Positions 25,693 through 33,903 of a stretch of DNA of 43,784 nt are shown here, piece after piece. The stretch is from Thermoanaerobaculum aquaticum (GTDB lineage Bacteria; Acidobacteriota; Thermoanaerobaculia; Thermoanaerobaculales; Thermoanaerobaculaceae): NCBI RefSeq assembly GCF_000687145.1, contig NZ_JMFG01000009.1, positions 1 through 43,784 on the forward strand. The letters run 5' to 3'. Below the pieces are notes generated by a model, which was not told the DNA's origin, ran no database searches, and saw only the letters and a program-made list of their open reading frames with translations. How positions within the stretch are numbered: the stretch's first letter is position 1; every line of letters begins with the position of its first letter. The position numbers and the translations under genes are program-made.

Positions 25693-26531
25693 AAAGGCCC
25701 TACCGGTGGACCCCTCTGCGGCGCACCGTTCAAGCTCTCGTAGCCCTCTTTTACTTTGCCTTGCCCTGGCTGAACCGCTGGGGCTTTCGGGGCTTGATGG
25801 GCAACCTGGCTTCCCTCAAGGTAGGGCCGGTGGATTTGGCCGAGCCCGCCAGTGCCCTTTCGGTGGTCCTGGCTGCCGGGAAGGTCACCGGACAAATCCT
25901 GCTGGCGGCGCTTCCGGTGTTGGCCCTGGCGCTGGTGATGGGCCCGGTGTTTTGCTCCTGGGTGTGCCCCTGGGGCTTCCTGTCGGAAGGGTTGGACAAC
26001 CTGAAGATCCGCACGCTCCACCTGCACCGAACCTGGACCGCCGAGGGTTACCGCAAGCTGCGGCCGCTGCGGGTGGTAGGGCTATTTGTCTTTCTGCTGG
26101 CTTCCTTCCTTTTGGCCAGCCCCCTCGTTGCGTTGCTGGCACCCCCCCGCTTGCTCACCGCGCTACCGCAGGAGCTTTTTTACCTGGGCGTACGGCCGTG
26201 GGTGACCGGCAGCCTGCTGGTGCTCTGGCTGGTCGCCGAGCTTTTGTTGCCCCGGCGCTGGGTTTGCCGGGCCCTCTGCCCGGTGGGGACGCTGTGGAAC
26301 TTCCTGCGCACACCCTGGACACTAGCAGTGCGGTTTGACCCTTCCCTGTGCGTGGACCCCAAGGTCGCTCCCTGTCACCTCCACTGCCCCTGGGGCATCG
26401 ATCCCCGCTCCATGGGCCGTTTTGACGGCTGCACCAACTGTTTGCGCTGCGTGGAGGGCTGCCCCTCCCACGCCCTGGAGGTCGGCTTTCGCCCCTCTGC
26501 CGGTCGCCCGCCGGGCAAGTCTGGAGAGTGA
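25689..26531 (+). CDS. napH: NapH-like membrane quinol dehydrogenase subunit
   Basis: NapH oxidises menaquinol in the membrane and passes electrons to NapG. The 280-residue protein has about four membrane helices. The two conserved CxxxCP loops are CSWVCPWG and CRALCPVG, and two [4Fe-4S] binding sites near the C-terminus include CTNCLRCVEGCP and a preceding set beginning CVDPKVAPCHLHCP. It is the last gene of the sigma-54 operon, and its stop abuts the stop of the convergent DUF2339 gene with no space for a terminator. Confidence 0.85.
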   Translation: MKRPYRWTPLRRTVQALVALFYFALPWLNRWGFRGLMGNLASLKVGPVDLAEPASALSVVLAAGKVTGQILLAALPVLALALVMGPVFCSWVCPWGFLSEGLDNLKIRTLHLHRTWTAEGYRKLRPLRVVGLFVFLLASFLLASPLVALLAPPRLLTALPQELFYLGVRPWVTGSLLVLWLVAELLLPRRWVCRALCPVGTLWNFLRTPWTLAVRFDPSLCVDPKVAPCHLHCPWGIDPRSMGRFDGCTNCLRCVEGCPSHALEVGFRPSAGRPPGKSGE

Positions 26532-29500
26532 CTATCTCTCTTGCGCGTCAGGCCGGACCTGGCGGAGGAGGCGCCAGGCCCAAAAGGCCAGGCCAGCCAA
26601 CAGCAGCAGCAAGGCACCGGCATTCACCATCCGGTACCGCTCGCTGAAAGGCCGGAAAGGCAGGGGAGCCTCAGGAGCAAAGGCCGGGTTGGGCAATACC
26701 GGCCCCAGGGGCGCTTCGTGGGAGTCCACCGTTGGCATTCGGGACAGGCTGGCGGCAAGGTCGTAGCTGGGCGCTTGCAGGTCGGGGGCGCCCAGGTACA
26801 GGGCATAAGAGCCCGGGGTCTTGGCTTCAAAGAGCAGCTGCTGGAGGCGGTATTCCCCCCACGCCGCCTGCAGGGTCAAAGGTGGGTTGTCCCCGTTTTC
26901 CACCATTAGCCGCAGGTAGCGCTTGGAGGTGGTCACGGGCAACTGGAGCCCCTCGGCTCCTCCCGCCCGGTACAAAACCCCGCCCCCCACCGGCACCCAG
27001 AGGGAGCCTCCCTCGGAGCCCTGCACCGTGACCCGGCGCTCAAAGCGGGCGTCGGCCACCTCCAGGGTGAGCTGGTGGAGCGGTACGCCGCTTGCCCCGG
27101 CGTCCAGGTAAAAAGCGGTGAGCCGGGAAGAGGGGTTTTCCTCCCTTCGCACCAAAACCAGCGGGATGCGCCCCAAAGGCTCGGAGCTTTCCGGGGGGCG
27201 GAAATGGAGTGCGCCGCCGGTTACCGGAACCGGCGGTTTGCCGGCTTCGCCTTTCAGGGTTACCCGCAGGTAGCGGGCTGCAGAACGGGGGTATGCGACC
27301 TCCACCCGCTGGGAAACCACACCATCGCTGGTCACCCGGAACACCACGCCTTCCGAAAGCTTTCCCCACTGGCGGCGGTCCTCGCTGACCTCCACCACCC
27401 AGTGGCGGAGAAACTCGTTACCCTCCAGCTGCAGGGTCAACTGGTTGTGGGGGGCGGGGCTTTCGCCCACATCAAAGGTGGCCTGGCTGCTTCCATCGGG
27501 GAAGACCACGGGGTCCAAAAGCTCCACCGGCAGGTCAGTGGCAGCCTGGGGTGCCGGAATGTTCCGCAGGACCCAGGGCACCTCTTGCCCACCGGCCCCC
27601 AGGATGCGCAGGTCTGCAAAGTCCCCCGGGGAACGGCTGGCCCGGTATAGCTCCGGAGGCACCGGAACGGTGGCGAGACCCGGTGCCGCCACCACGGCGG
27701 TGGCCTTAAAGGCGAACTGCCTGACCTCCACCGCGCCCCCGGGGTCGGCCGGCCACGCTAAAAGCACCCAAAGCCCGGCCCCGGTACGCAAAAAGCCAAA
27801 GAGGCGTGGGCCAAACCGAGCGTACAAAAAGCCCGCTCCCAGAAGCAGCACCCCCACCGCCACCAGCACAAGAACCTGGGAAAGGCGGGGCAGCCGCCAG
27901 ATGTCCCAGAAAACCAGCTTGCCCAGGGTCAAGCTCAGCACGGTCAGGCCCAACCAGCGGTGGAGCAGCTCCCGCAGGGCAAAGCCTAAACCCAGGAGCA
28001 CCGCCCCATACCCACCCATGGCCAGGGTGGCGGTCACCGCCAACTTGGTGCGTTGGGCAGCCAGGCTTTTCTGGGCCTGCGCCCAGAAAACCCCGAACTC
28101 GTCGCGAGTCACGTCTTTGGCCGGCAAGCGGGGCAGCTGGGTCACCAAACGCTGGCTTTCGCGGATGACCAGCCCCAAAAGCAACCCGTGGGCAATCACC
28201 AAACAGATCCCGGCGCTCAAGCGCCAGGGACCGCTCGCTTCCTCTCGTCCCAGGCTGCGGGCAGCCACCAGCAGCGCCACAGCCACCCCGGCCAGGGCCA
28301 AAGCTTTCGGGTTCAAAAGCGGCGTGGGCTGCAGCGCTCCTTCGCGGCCGGCTGTGGCCAGAAAACGAGCCAGCTCCCGGCGGGGGGCCTGAGCGTCCAC
28401 GAACACCACTCGGCCCAAGCTTAAAAGGAACAGCACCCCCGCCCCCAAAAGCCAGCGTCGGTCGCGGGCGCGGGCTGCCAGCACCGCCACCGCTGCCGCC
28501 AGCAGGGCCCACAGCAGCGTCACCGTGACCCCGCTAAAGGCCAGCACCACCGCCAAGGCGGCCAGGGCCACCCCTTCCCCCAAAAGCGCGCTGGCAGCGC
28601 CCCGGGCCTCGGGATGACGGCGCAGGGTGAAAACGCCAACTGCAAACACCGCCAGGGCAGCAGCGGCGCTCACCAGGGCCCGGGTTGTTCCCGCTTCCGC
28701 CGGGGTAGCCCGCAGCAGCACCGCCACAAAGGCCGCCGGGGCAGCTACGGCCGCAACAACAACCCCCCGTGCCGCTTCCTCTCCCCGGCGCAGCAGCTCC
28801 CGGCCGGCAGCGGCCAGGTAAACGCCGGCCCAGAGGGCAGCCAAAGCCAGAAACACCGGCTCCGGCGGCTTGGTCTTGGGCGCTCCCAAAAACCACCCGA
28901 AAGCGGCCACTAGACCTGCGGGCCAAGCCAACCACGTTTTTTCTGCCCACTCCCCCAAAAGCACCAGAGCAAGACAGGTGAGCACCGCGGCCCCCGCCAG
29001 CAATTCTGGGTGGTGCGGCAAGCTCACCAGGACCATGACCGCCAGCGCAAGCCCCCCCGCCACAGCCAGGATCTTCCACGCCACCCCGACGGTGGCGCTC
29101 CCAGCGGTGCGGCGTGCCGCAAGGACGAGGTTTACGGCGTAAACCGAAAGCCAGGCACCGGCCAGCACCAGCATGATGAGGGGCTCCTTGCGGGCGCCGC
29201 TGGTGCGAACCGCGAGGATCAGGAAAGAAACGGCCAAAGGGAGCCCTAAGAGAGGCAAGTTTTCGCCGCCGCGCAGCACGCTCACCGCCACACCCGCCGC
29301 CACCACCATGGCCGCCGCTAGCGCCGGTGGCCGGTCCGCCAAAAGCGCCCCCCATCCCCAGTGGAGGTAAACCACGCCGGCCAACAGCAGGGCCTGCGGC
29401 GCCAAAGACGTCCACTCCCGCCGGCGAGCGGCGCCCGCCACCATCACCCACTGGGCACAAAAGGCCGCCACCGCCAAAAGCGGCACTGCGCGGGCGGAAA

Positions 29501-30485
29501 GCGTCCAGTACGCCCCGGCGGAACCGGGGACAGGCATTCCGGTTACCGCATCCAGGGCTGGTGGGGAAACGTCAAAAAACCGGGCAAACCACGCCACACC
29601 CAGAACCACGCTCCCGAAGACCGCAAGCCAAACGGCCCAGCGAAAGCGCAAGGGCACCGCCACAAAGAACGCCGCGGTGGTGACCAGCAGAAGGTACGCC
29701 GCCAGCCCCAGGGGCCGGTCCTCACCGGTGGAGAGCAAAACCGGGTTGGCCAAGGCCGCCAAAAGCGCCATCACCAGGGTGACCTGGGAGCGGTACCGGT
29801 AGGCCAAAAGCCCACCCAAGCCGGCCACCACCGTCAGCGCCACGAACGCCACCAGCACCGGGACCAACCGGTAAAAGCCGTACGCTGCAAAAGAGGACAC
29901 GTAAAGCAGGGAAAGCCCAACCCCCAAGAGGCCCTGGAGGTAGCCACGATGGACGCGGTCAGAGAGCTTTTCCGCAAAAATCAGAACGGCCGCGCCCAGC
30001 CCTGCCCCCAGGGCCACCCGGCCCCAGGGGCCAATCCAGTTGTTGTCCACCGCGTACTTGAAGAAGTACATGGCCCCCAAGATTAAAACCGCCGCCCCTA
30101 AGCGGGTAAACCAGGTCACGCCGATGCGCTCCTCCAAGCTGGGCTTAGGTCCCGGCGTTTCCGGTGGCGCCGGTAGTGGCGACGATGGGGTGACCGGGGT
30201 TGCCGGGGTGACCGTGGGCGCCGATGGGGTGGTCGGGGAAACCGCCGGCGCGGGAGCTGGGGGCTGGGAGGGAGCCGGCGCTTCTTCCGGCTTGGGGGTT
30301 GGTTTTGGCTTTTCCGCCGGAAGCCCCATTTGCTGCAACCGGGCCAGCTGCTCGCTGAGCTGTTGCACGTGCTGGATGGCTTGGCGGGCCCGGCCAGCAG
30401 CCTGCAAGGCCACAATGAGCGCCGTTACCGGTATACCGAGGATCAACACTGCAAAGAAAAGGAAAACAAGCCCTTCCCACCCCAT
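26532..30485 (-). CDS. DUF2339-DUF3999 fusion membrane protein
   Basis: This is a 1317-residue protein. After a first membrane helix and a coiled-coil segment (about 30-55) comes a proline-, alanine- and threonine-rich linker (about 60-120). A DUF2339 block begins at SLEERIGVTWFTRLGAAVLIL, with roughly 25 or more membrane helices to about residue 935. The last 380 residues look like DUF3999: an extracytoplasmic, beta-rich region with repeats resembling carbohydrate-binding folds (PVPPELYRAS, LRILGAGGQEVPWVLRN, YLRVTLKG, YLRLMVEN), then a final membrane helix. DUF2339 and DUF3999 proteins are usually separate neighbouring genes; here they are one frame. The function is unknown; cell-envelope or polysaccharide work is a guess. 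GGAAGGAG lies before the ATG. Confidence 0.75.
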   Translation of the reverse strand: MGWEGLVFLFFAVLILGIPVTALIVALQAAGRARQAIQHVQQLSEQLARLQQMGLPAEKPKPTPKPEEAPAPSQPPAPAPAVSPTTPSAPTVTPATPVTPSSPLPAPPETPGPKPSLEERIGVTWFTRLGAAVLILGAMYFFKYAVDNNWIGPWGRVALGAGLGAAVLIFAEKLSDRVHRGYLQGLLGVGLSLLYVSSFAAYGFYRLVPVLVAFVALTVVAGLGGLLAYRYRSQVTLVMALLAALANPVLLSTGEDRPLGLAAYLLLVTTAAFFVAVPLRFRWAVWLAVFGSVVLGVAWFARFFDVSPPALDAVTGMPVPGSAGAYWTLSARAVPLLAVAAFCAQWVMVAGAARRREWTSLAPQALLLAGVVYLHWGWGALLADRPPALAAAMVVAAGVAVSVLRGGENLPLLGLPLAVSFLILAVRTSGARKEPLIMLVLAGAWLSVYAVNLVLAARRTAGSATVGVAWKILAVAGGLALAVMVLVSLPHHPELLAGAAVLTCLALVLLGEWAEKTWLAWPAGLVAAFGWFLGAPKTKPPEPVFLALAALWAGVYLAAAGRELLRRGEEAARGVVVAAVAAPAAFVAVLLRATPAEAGTTRALVSAAAALAVFAVGVFTLRRHPEARGAASALLGEGVALAALAVVLAFSGVTVTLLWALLAAAVAVLAARARDRRWLLGAGVLFLLSLGRVVFVDAQAPRRELARFLATAGREGALQPTPLLNPKALALAGVAVALLVAARSLGREEASGPWRLSAGICLVIAHGLLLGLVIRESQRLVTQLPRLPAKDVTRDEFGVFWAQAQKSLAAQRTKLAVTATLAMGGYGAVLLGLGFALRELLHRWLGLTVLSLTLGKLVFWDIWRLPRLSQVLVLVAVGVLLLGAGFLYARFGPRLFGFLRTGAGLWVLLAWPADPGGAVEVRQFAFKATAVVAAPGLATVPVPPELYRASRSPGDFADLRILGAGGQEVPWVLRNIPAPQAATDLPVELLDPVVFPDGSSQATFDVGESPAPHNQLTLQLEGNEFLRHWVVEVSEDRRQWGKLSEGVVFRVTSDGVVSQRVEVAYPRSAARYLRVTLKGEAGKPPVPVTGGALHFRPPESSEPLGRIPLVLVRREENPSSRLTAFYLDAGASGVPLHQLTLEVADARFERRVTVQGSEGGSLWVPVGGGVLYRAGGAEGLQLPVTTSKRYLRLMVENGDNPPLTLQAAWGEYRLQQLLFEAKTPGSYALYLGAPDLQAPSYDLAASLSRMPTVDSHEAPLGPVLPNPAFAPEAPLPFRPFSERYRMVNAGALLLLLAGLAFWAWRLLRQVRPDAQER

Positions 30486-30515
30486 GGTTTTTTCTCCTTC
30501 CTTATCCGCAGGTGC

Positions 30516-30524
30516 ATTCTACCA
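30516..30524 (-). promoter_or_regulatory. Extended -10 promoter for the DUF2339 gene
   Basis: On the minus strand TGG-TAGAAT is an extended -10 element about 30 bases before the ATG. No clear -35 box is seen, as expected for extended -10 promoters. Confidence 0.45.
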
Positions 30525-30588
30525 AGATGGTCGGGATTTGCTCCGCGGACTCCTACGCCCCGTTTGATCCCACAGGTTAGTTTGGCCG

Positions 30589-30617
30589 TTGACACGAGAG
30601 AGCTATGTGTCTATATT
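30589..30617 (+). promoter_or_regulatory. acr3: Consensus sigma-70 promoter with built-in operator for acr3
   Basis: TTGACA (30589-30594) and TATATT (30612-30617) are separated by exactly 17 bases. An inverted repeat GACAC-N11-GTGTC (30591-30595 and 30607-30611) spans the -35 box and the spacer, where a bound repressor would block polymerase. Transcription would start near 30624. Confidence 0.75.
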
Positions 30618-30623
30618 TCGCGC

Positions 30624-30824
30624 GGGGACAAAACGTGCAAGTGGCCTTTTTTTGCTGTTTCATTCCCTCACTGCTTCGCCGCTAGCGCTTTTAACCGGGC
30701 TCCCGAGTGTTTGCCCAAAGGGGGTCTAGACCCGGGGAAATCGCTGGAGCGGTTCACGGGGAACTCGCGAAGAGCATGGGTGGAGCCGACGCGGATTGCA
30801 GGGTCAGGAGGTGCTGGGGGGCTT
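30624..30824 (+). other. 200-base leader of the acr3 message
   Basis: The stretch between the promoter and the ATG is unusually long for this compact genome and holds no convincing ORF. GACCC near 30730 and GGGTC near 30801 could close a long stem, and the palindrome GGTCTAGACC lies at the left arm. I do not recognise any known riboswitch class here. Confidence 0.3.
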
Positions 30825-31919
30825 ATGAGCCAGGAAACCAAAACGATGAACGTATTCGAACGGTATTTGACCCTTTGGGTGGCCCTGTGCATGGTGGTGG
30901 GGGTTGCCCTGGGCAAGTTGTTCCCGGGCTTGACGTCTTCGCTGCGGGGGTTGGAATTCGGCGAGGGATCGCAAATTAACGTGCCCATTGCTGTGCTGAT
31001 TTGGCTCATGATTTACCCGATGATGTTGAAGATTGATTTCGGCTCCATAGCTCGGGTAAGCCGCAAGCCCAGGGGCCTTTTGATCACAATGGTGGTGAAT
31101 TGGTTGGTGAAGCCTTTTTCCATGGCGGTCATTGGCTGGCTGTTCTTCAAAAAGGTGTTTTTACCACTTATTGGCCCCGAATTGGCGAGCCAGTACATCG
31201 CCGGGGTCATTATCCTGGCGGCCGCGCCGTGCACTGCCATGGTTTTTGTGTGGTCCTACCTTTCCGATGGAGATCCTGCATACACGCTGGTCCAGGTGTC
31301 GGTCAACGACCTCATCATGCTGGTTGCCTTTGCGCCCATTGTGAAGCTGTTGGTATCGGGAGCTACAGACCTGCAGGTTCCCTTTAAGGTGTTGCTCTAT
31401 TCGGTTTTGGTTTTTGTGGTGATTCCCCTGGCTGCCGGCTCGCTTACCCGCTGGTGGTTCATTCGCAGCAAAGGGCCGGAATGGTTTGCCGAAAAGTTTG
31501 TGGCGTTTTTCCATCCCATCACGGTTTTAGCGCTGTTGGCTACCTTGGTGCTGATTTTTGCGTTTCAGGCCGAGAACATCACGACCCGCTGGTTTCACGT
31601 GCTGCTTATTGCGGTGCCCTTGATCATCCAGGTGTACTTCAACTCGTCTCTGACCTACGGTCTTATGAAGCTCTTTCGGGTGCAGTACCCGGTAGCAGCT
31701 CCGGGGGCGCTGATTGGCGCGTCCAATTTCTTTGAGCTAGCGGTGGCTACCGCCATTGCCCTCTACGGGCCTGGCTCGGGTGCGGCGTTGGCCACGGTGG
31801 TGGGGGTGCTGGTGGAGGTACCGGTGATGCTCTCGGTGTGCCGGTTCTGTCTGGCAACCAGGCATTGGTTTCCCATCGCCCCGGTGGTTGCCCTGGAAAG
31901 AACGCCCCAGCTTCGCTAG
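30825..31919 (+). CDS. acr3: ACR3-family arsenite efflux transporter
   Basis: This inner-membrane carrier of 364 residues has about ten hydrophobic helices and should export arsenite. Typical ACR3 features are the opening ERYLTLWVALCMVVGVALG, the segment IWLMIYPMMLKIDF, the essential cysteine C136 in APCTAMVFVWSYL, and VQVSVNDLIML and APGALIGASNFFELAVATAI further on. The ATG at 30825 follows GGAGG at 30806-30810 with GGGGGG in between. A longer in-frame start at 30330 is rejected because it lies upstream of the promoter. No arsR or arsC is nearby, so the regulator is unknown. Arsenic-bearing anoxic or geothermal water would fit. Confidence 0.9.
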   Translation: MSQETKTMNVFERYLTLWVALCMVVGVALGKLFPGLTSSLRGLEFGEGSQINVPIAVLIWLMIYPMMLKIDFGSIARVSRKPRGLLITMVVNWLVKPFSMAVIGWLFFKKVFLPLIGPELASQYIAGVIILAAAPCTAMVFVWSYLSDGDPAYTLVQVSVNDLIMLVAFAPIVKLLVSGATDLQVPFKVLLYSVLVFVVIPLAAGSLTRWWFIRSKGPEWFAEKFVAFFHPITVLALLATLVLIFAFQAENITTRWFHVLLIAVPLIIQVYFNSSLTYGLMKLFRVQYPVAAPGALIGASNFFELAVATAIALYGPGSGAALATVVGVLVEVPVMLSVCRFCLATRHWFPIAPVVALERTPQLR

Positions 31920-31959
31920 CTGCAAACTGGGAAGATCGCCAGCGACAACGGCGCTGAAA

Positions 31960-31975
31960 CCCCCGTTTGCGGGGG
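31960..31975 (+). terminator. Hairpin after acr3
   Basis: CCCCCG and CGGGGG form a six-pair stem with a four-base loop about 40 bases past the stop. The downstream run is only moderately T-rich (CTGCTTTT), so this is a likely but imperfect terminator. Confidence 0.55.
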
Positions 31976-32046
31976 GCATCTGCTTTTGCCGGTGTATAAC
32001 CCCTCAGCGGAGATGGCGGCTTTGGCGACGCTGGATGTTGTGGTTT

Positions 32047-32202
32047 TCAACGGGGGCCGTTGAGGCCTTCAACGGCGCCCCGGTCAGCCCATAACGTCTG
32101 GTAAGACCCTCAGCTTTTGAACGTTGGATCGGGCTTTGGGGCTTCCCCCTTTTTCCCCCTTGTGTTACCGTTGAATTATGCAACAGAGCCTTTGGTTGTT
32201 GC
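32047..32202. promoter_or_regulatory. Cluster of TCAACGG/CCGTTGA sites upstream of the second sigma-54 operon
   Basis: TCAACGG at 32047 and CCGTTGA at 32057 form a palindrome with a three-base centre. Another TCAACGG lies at 32069 and another CCGTTGA at 32168. A separate inverted repeat GCAACA-N11-TGTTGC lies at 32180-32202. The first palindrome is about 195 bp before the expected start, a normal enhancer distance. I see no gene in the 394 bases between acr3 and the kinase. Confidence 0.5.
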
Positions 32203-32224
32203 TTTGTACTACAGGCGTGCTTTA

Positions 32225-32240
32225 TGGCACAACCTCTGCA
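32225..32240 (+). promoter_or_regulatory. Sigma-54 promoter of the haem-kinase operon
   Basis: TGGCAC-N5-CTGCA keeps the GG and GC pairs at the same 12-base offset as the promoter at 17673. Transcription would start near 32250, giving a leader of about 64 bases. This also argues against the ATG at 32224, which would lie inside the promoter. Confidence 0.68.
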
Positions 32241-32313
32241 GCGGACGGGTCGGGGGAACGGGTATGGGCGGGTTAGGGGCGGTGGGCGGGAGCGACCCAA
32301 GGAGGAGCAACAG

Positions 32314-33903
32314 GTGAGGCTGGCGGCAAAGCTTACAGCCATTGTGGCGGTGGGGTTAATCGTGGTCTTTGGAACCATGACGGCCTTAAACCTGTGGCTG
32401 CAGGAACGTGCCACTTTGAAGATCTTGCAGCTCAATGGCATGCAGTTGGGCGACATGGTGGTGGCGGCAACGCGGGACGGGATGCTCCATAACGATCGCG
32501 AACGGATTCAAGCAACGGTGGAGGCACTCGCCCACCGCGGGGAAATGGGCGTCATCCGCATCATGCGGAAAGACGGCACGATCATGTACTCCAGCCTCCC
32601 CGGGGAAATTGGGCAGCGGCTGAGCCTCAACGACGAGCAGTGCGTGGTTTGCCATACCGGCTCGGTCCCGCCGCGGGAACTGCCGCCGGAGCAGCGAACC
32701 CGCATGCTCCATGGAAGCGGTGGAAGGGCTCTTGGGGTAATCCAAACCATCCTCAACGAAAAGGAGTGCGCCCAGGCCGCTTGTCACGTCCACCAGGAAA
32801 CCGAAACGCTCTTGGGAATTCTGGATGTGAACGTGTGGCTGACGCCCCATGAGGAAATCCGCACCAAAAGCGCGGCGGGGATGACGCTGGTGAGCATCCT
32901 CGGCATCGTTTTGGGCATTGGGGCTACGGCCTTGGCGGTGCGCCGGCTGGTGCACCTCCGGGTGCGCAAGCTCATTGACCACACGCAAAAGATTGCCTCT
33001 GGGGATCTTTCCGCTCGGGTTCCGGAGGTGGGAAACGACGAGCTAACGGATTTGGCAAGGCATTTTAACCGCATGGCCCGGGATTTGGAGGCCGCCCGGG
33101 AAGAGCTTTTGGAATGGGGCAGAACGCTAGAAATGCGGGTGGAGGAAAAAGCCCGGGAGCTGGAAAAGGCCAAGGATCACATCTTGCAGGTGGAAAAAAT
33201 GGCCTCGCTGGGCAAGCTGGCAGCGGTGGTGGCTCACGAAATCAACAACCCTCTTTCCAGCGTGGTGACCTACGCCAAGGTTCTCATCCGCAGGCTGCAA
33301 ACCCATCAGCTCAGCGAAGAGTGCAAGGAAAACTTGCGCTATTTGGATGCCATTGTTTCTGAGGCAAGTCGCTGTGGGCGCATTGTCAACCAGCTCCTTT
33401 CCTTTGCCCGCAAAAAGGATGGCGATTTTAGCCCCACAAACCTCAACGAAGTGGCGGAAAAGGCAGTTTTTCTGGTTCAGCACAAGCTCGACTTGAGCAA
33501 CGTGAAGGCCGTCATGGAGCTGGCGCCGGACCTTCCATCGGTGATCGCCGATGCCGGGCAGATCCAGCAAGCCCTTATGGCTTTGCTTATCAACGCCGCC
33601 GAGGCCATGGCCAGCACGGGCGGGCAAGTGAAGGTCATAACCGCCCGAGCTGACGGAGGGGTTCTCGTTACCGTGGAAGATACCGGACCCGGGATGACCC
33701 CCGAGGTGGCCGCCCGCGCTTTCGAGCCGTTTTTTACCACCAAGTCCCAAGGTGGTGTGGGCCTTGGGCTTTCGGTGGTGTACGGGATTGTGGAACGGCA
33801 CGGCGGGCGCATTGATTTGCAAACCGCCCCGGGCCAGGGGTGCCGGGTCACCATGTTCTTCCCGCTGGTGCCGGCCTCCCACGAGGGAAAGGAGGGGTCA
33901 TGA
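32314..33903 (+). CDS. Haem-c-binding sensor histidine kinase
   Basis: This is a membrane sensor kinase of 529 residues. One membrane helix lies near residues 9-27 and another near 187-210. The periplasmic region between them carries two c-type haem attachment sites, CVVCH at 110-114 and the spaced variant C-x4-CH at 152-158, followed by LLGILDVNVWL, a PAS/Cache-like strand. A HAMP linker follows (LRVRKLIDHTQKIASGDLSARVPE), then a coiled coil, the phospho-acceptor H308 in VVAHEINNPLSS, and an ATP-binding domain with VEDTGPGM and GVGLGLSVV. It probably senses redox state, NO or another haem ligand. The GTG at 32314 is chosen because AAGGAGG lies eight bases upstream. Its stop overlaps the regulator gene by ATGA. 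Confidence 0.87.
   Translation: MRLAAKLTAIVAVGLIVVFGTMTALNLWLQERATLKILQLNGMQLGDMVVAATRDGMLHNDRERIQATVEALAHRGEMGVIRIMRKDGTIMYSSLPGEIGQRLSLNDEQCVVCHTGSVPPRELPPEQRTRMLHGSGGRALGVIQTILNEKECAQAACHVHQETETLLGILDVNVWLTPHEEIRTKSAAGMTLVSILGIVLGIGATALAVRRLVHLRVRKLIDHTQKIASGDLSARVPEVGNDELTDLARHFNRMARDLEAAREELLEWGRTLEMRVEEKARELEKAKDHILQVEKMASLGKLAAVVAHEINNPLSSVVTYAKVLIRRLQTHQLSEECKENLRYLDAIVSEASRCGRIVNQLLSFARKKDGDFSPTNLNEVAEKAVFLVQHKLDLSNVKAVMELAPDLPSVIADAGQIQQALMALLINAAEAMASTGGQVKVITARADGGVLVTVEDTGPGMTPEVAARAFEPFFTTKSQGGVGLGLSVVYGIVERHGGRIDLQTAPGQGCRVTMFFPLVPASHEGKEGS

Noticed and set aside
30624-30824. Known riboswitch in the acr3 leader
   Set aside because: I could not match the conserved core of any class I know (TPP, cobalamin, SAM, fluoride, glycine, cyclic di-GMP).
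31888-32094. Small frame of 68 codons after acr3
   Set aside because: It overlaps the acr3 end and a hairpin, lacks a ribosome site and is low-complexity.
32224-32313. ATG at 32224 as the start of the haem-binding kinase
   Set aside because: It lies inside the -24 element of a sigma-54 promoter and has no ribosome site, while the GTG at 32314 has AAGGAGG at good spacing right before the membrane helix.
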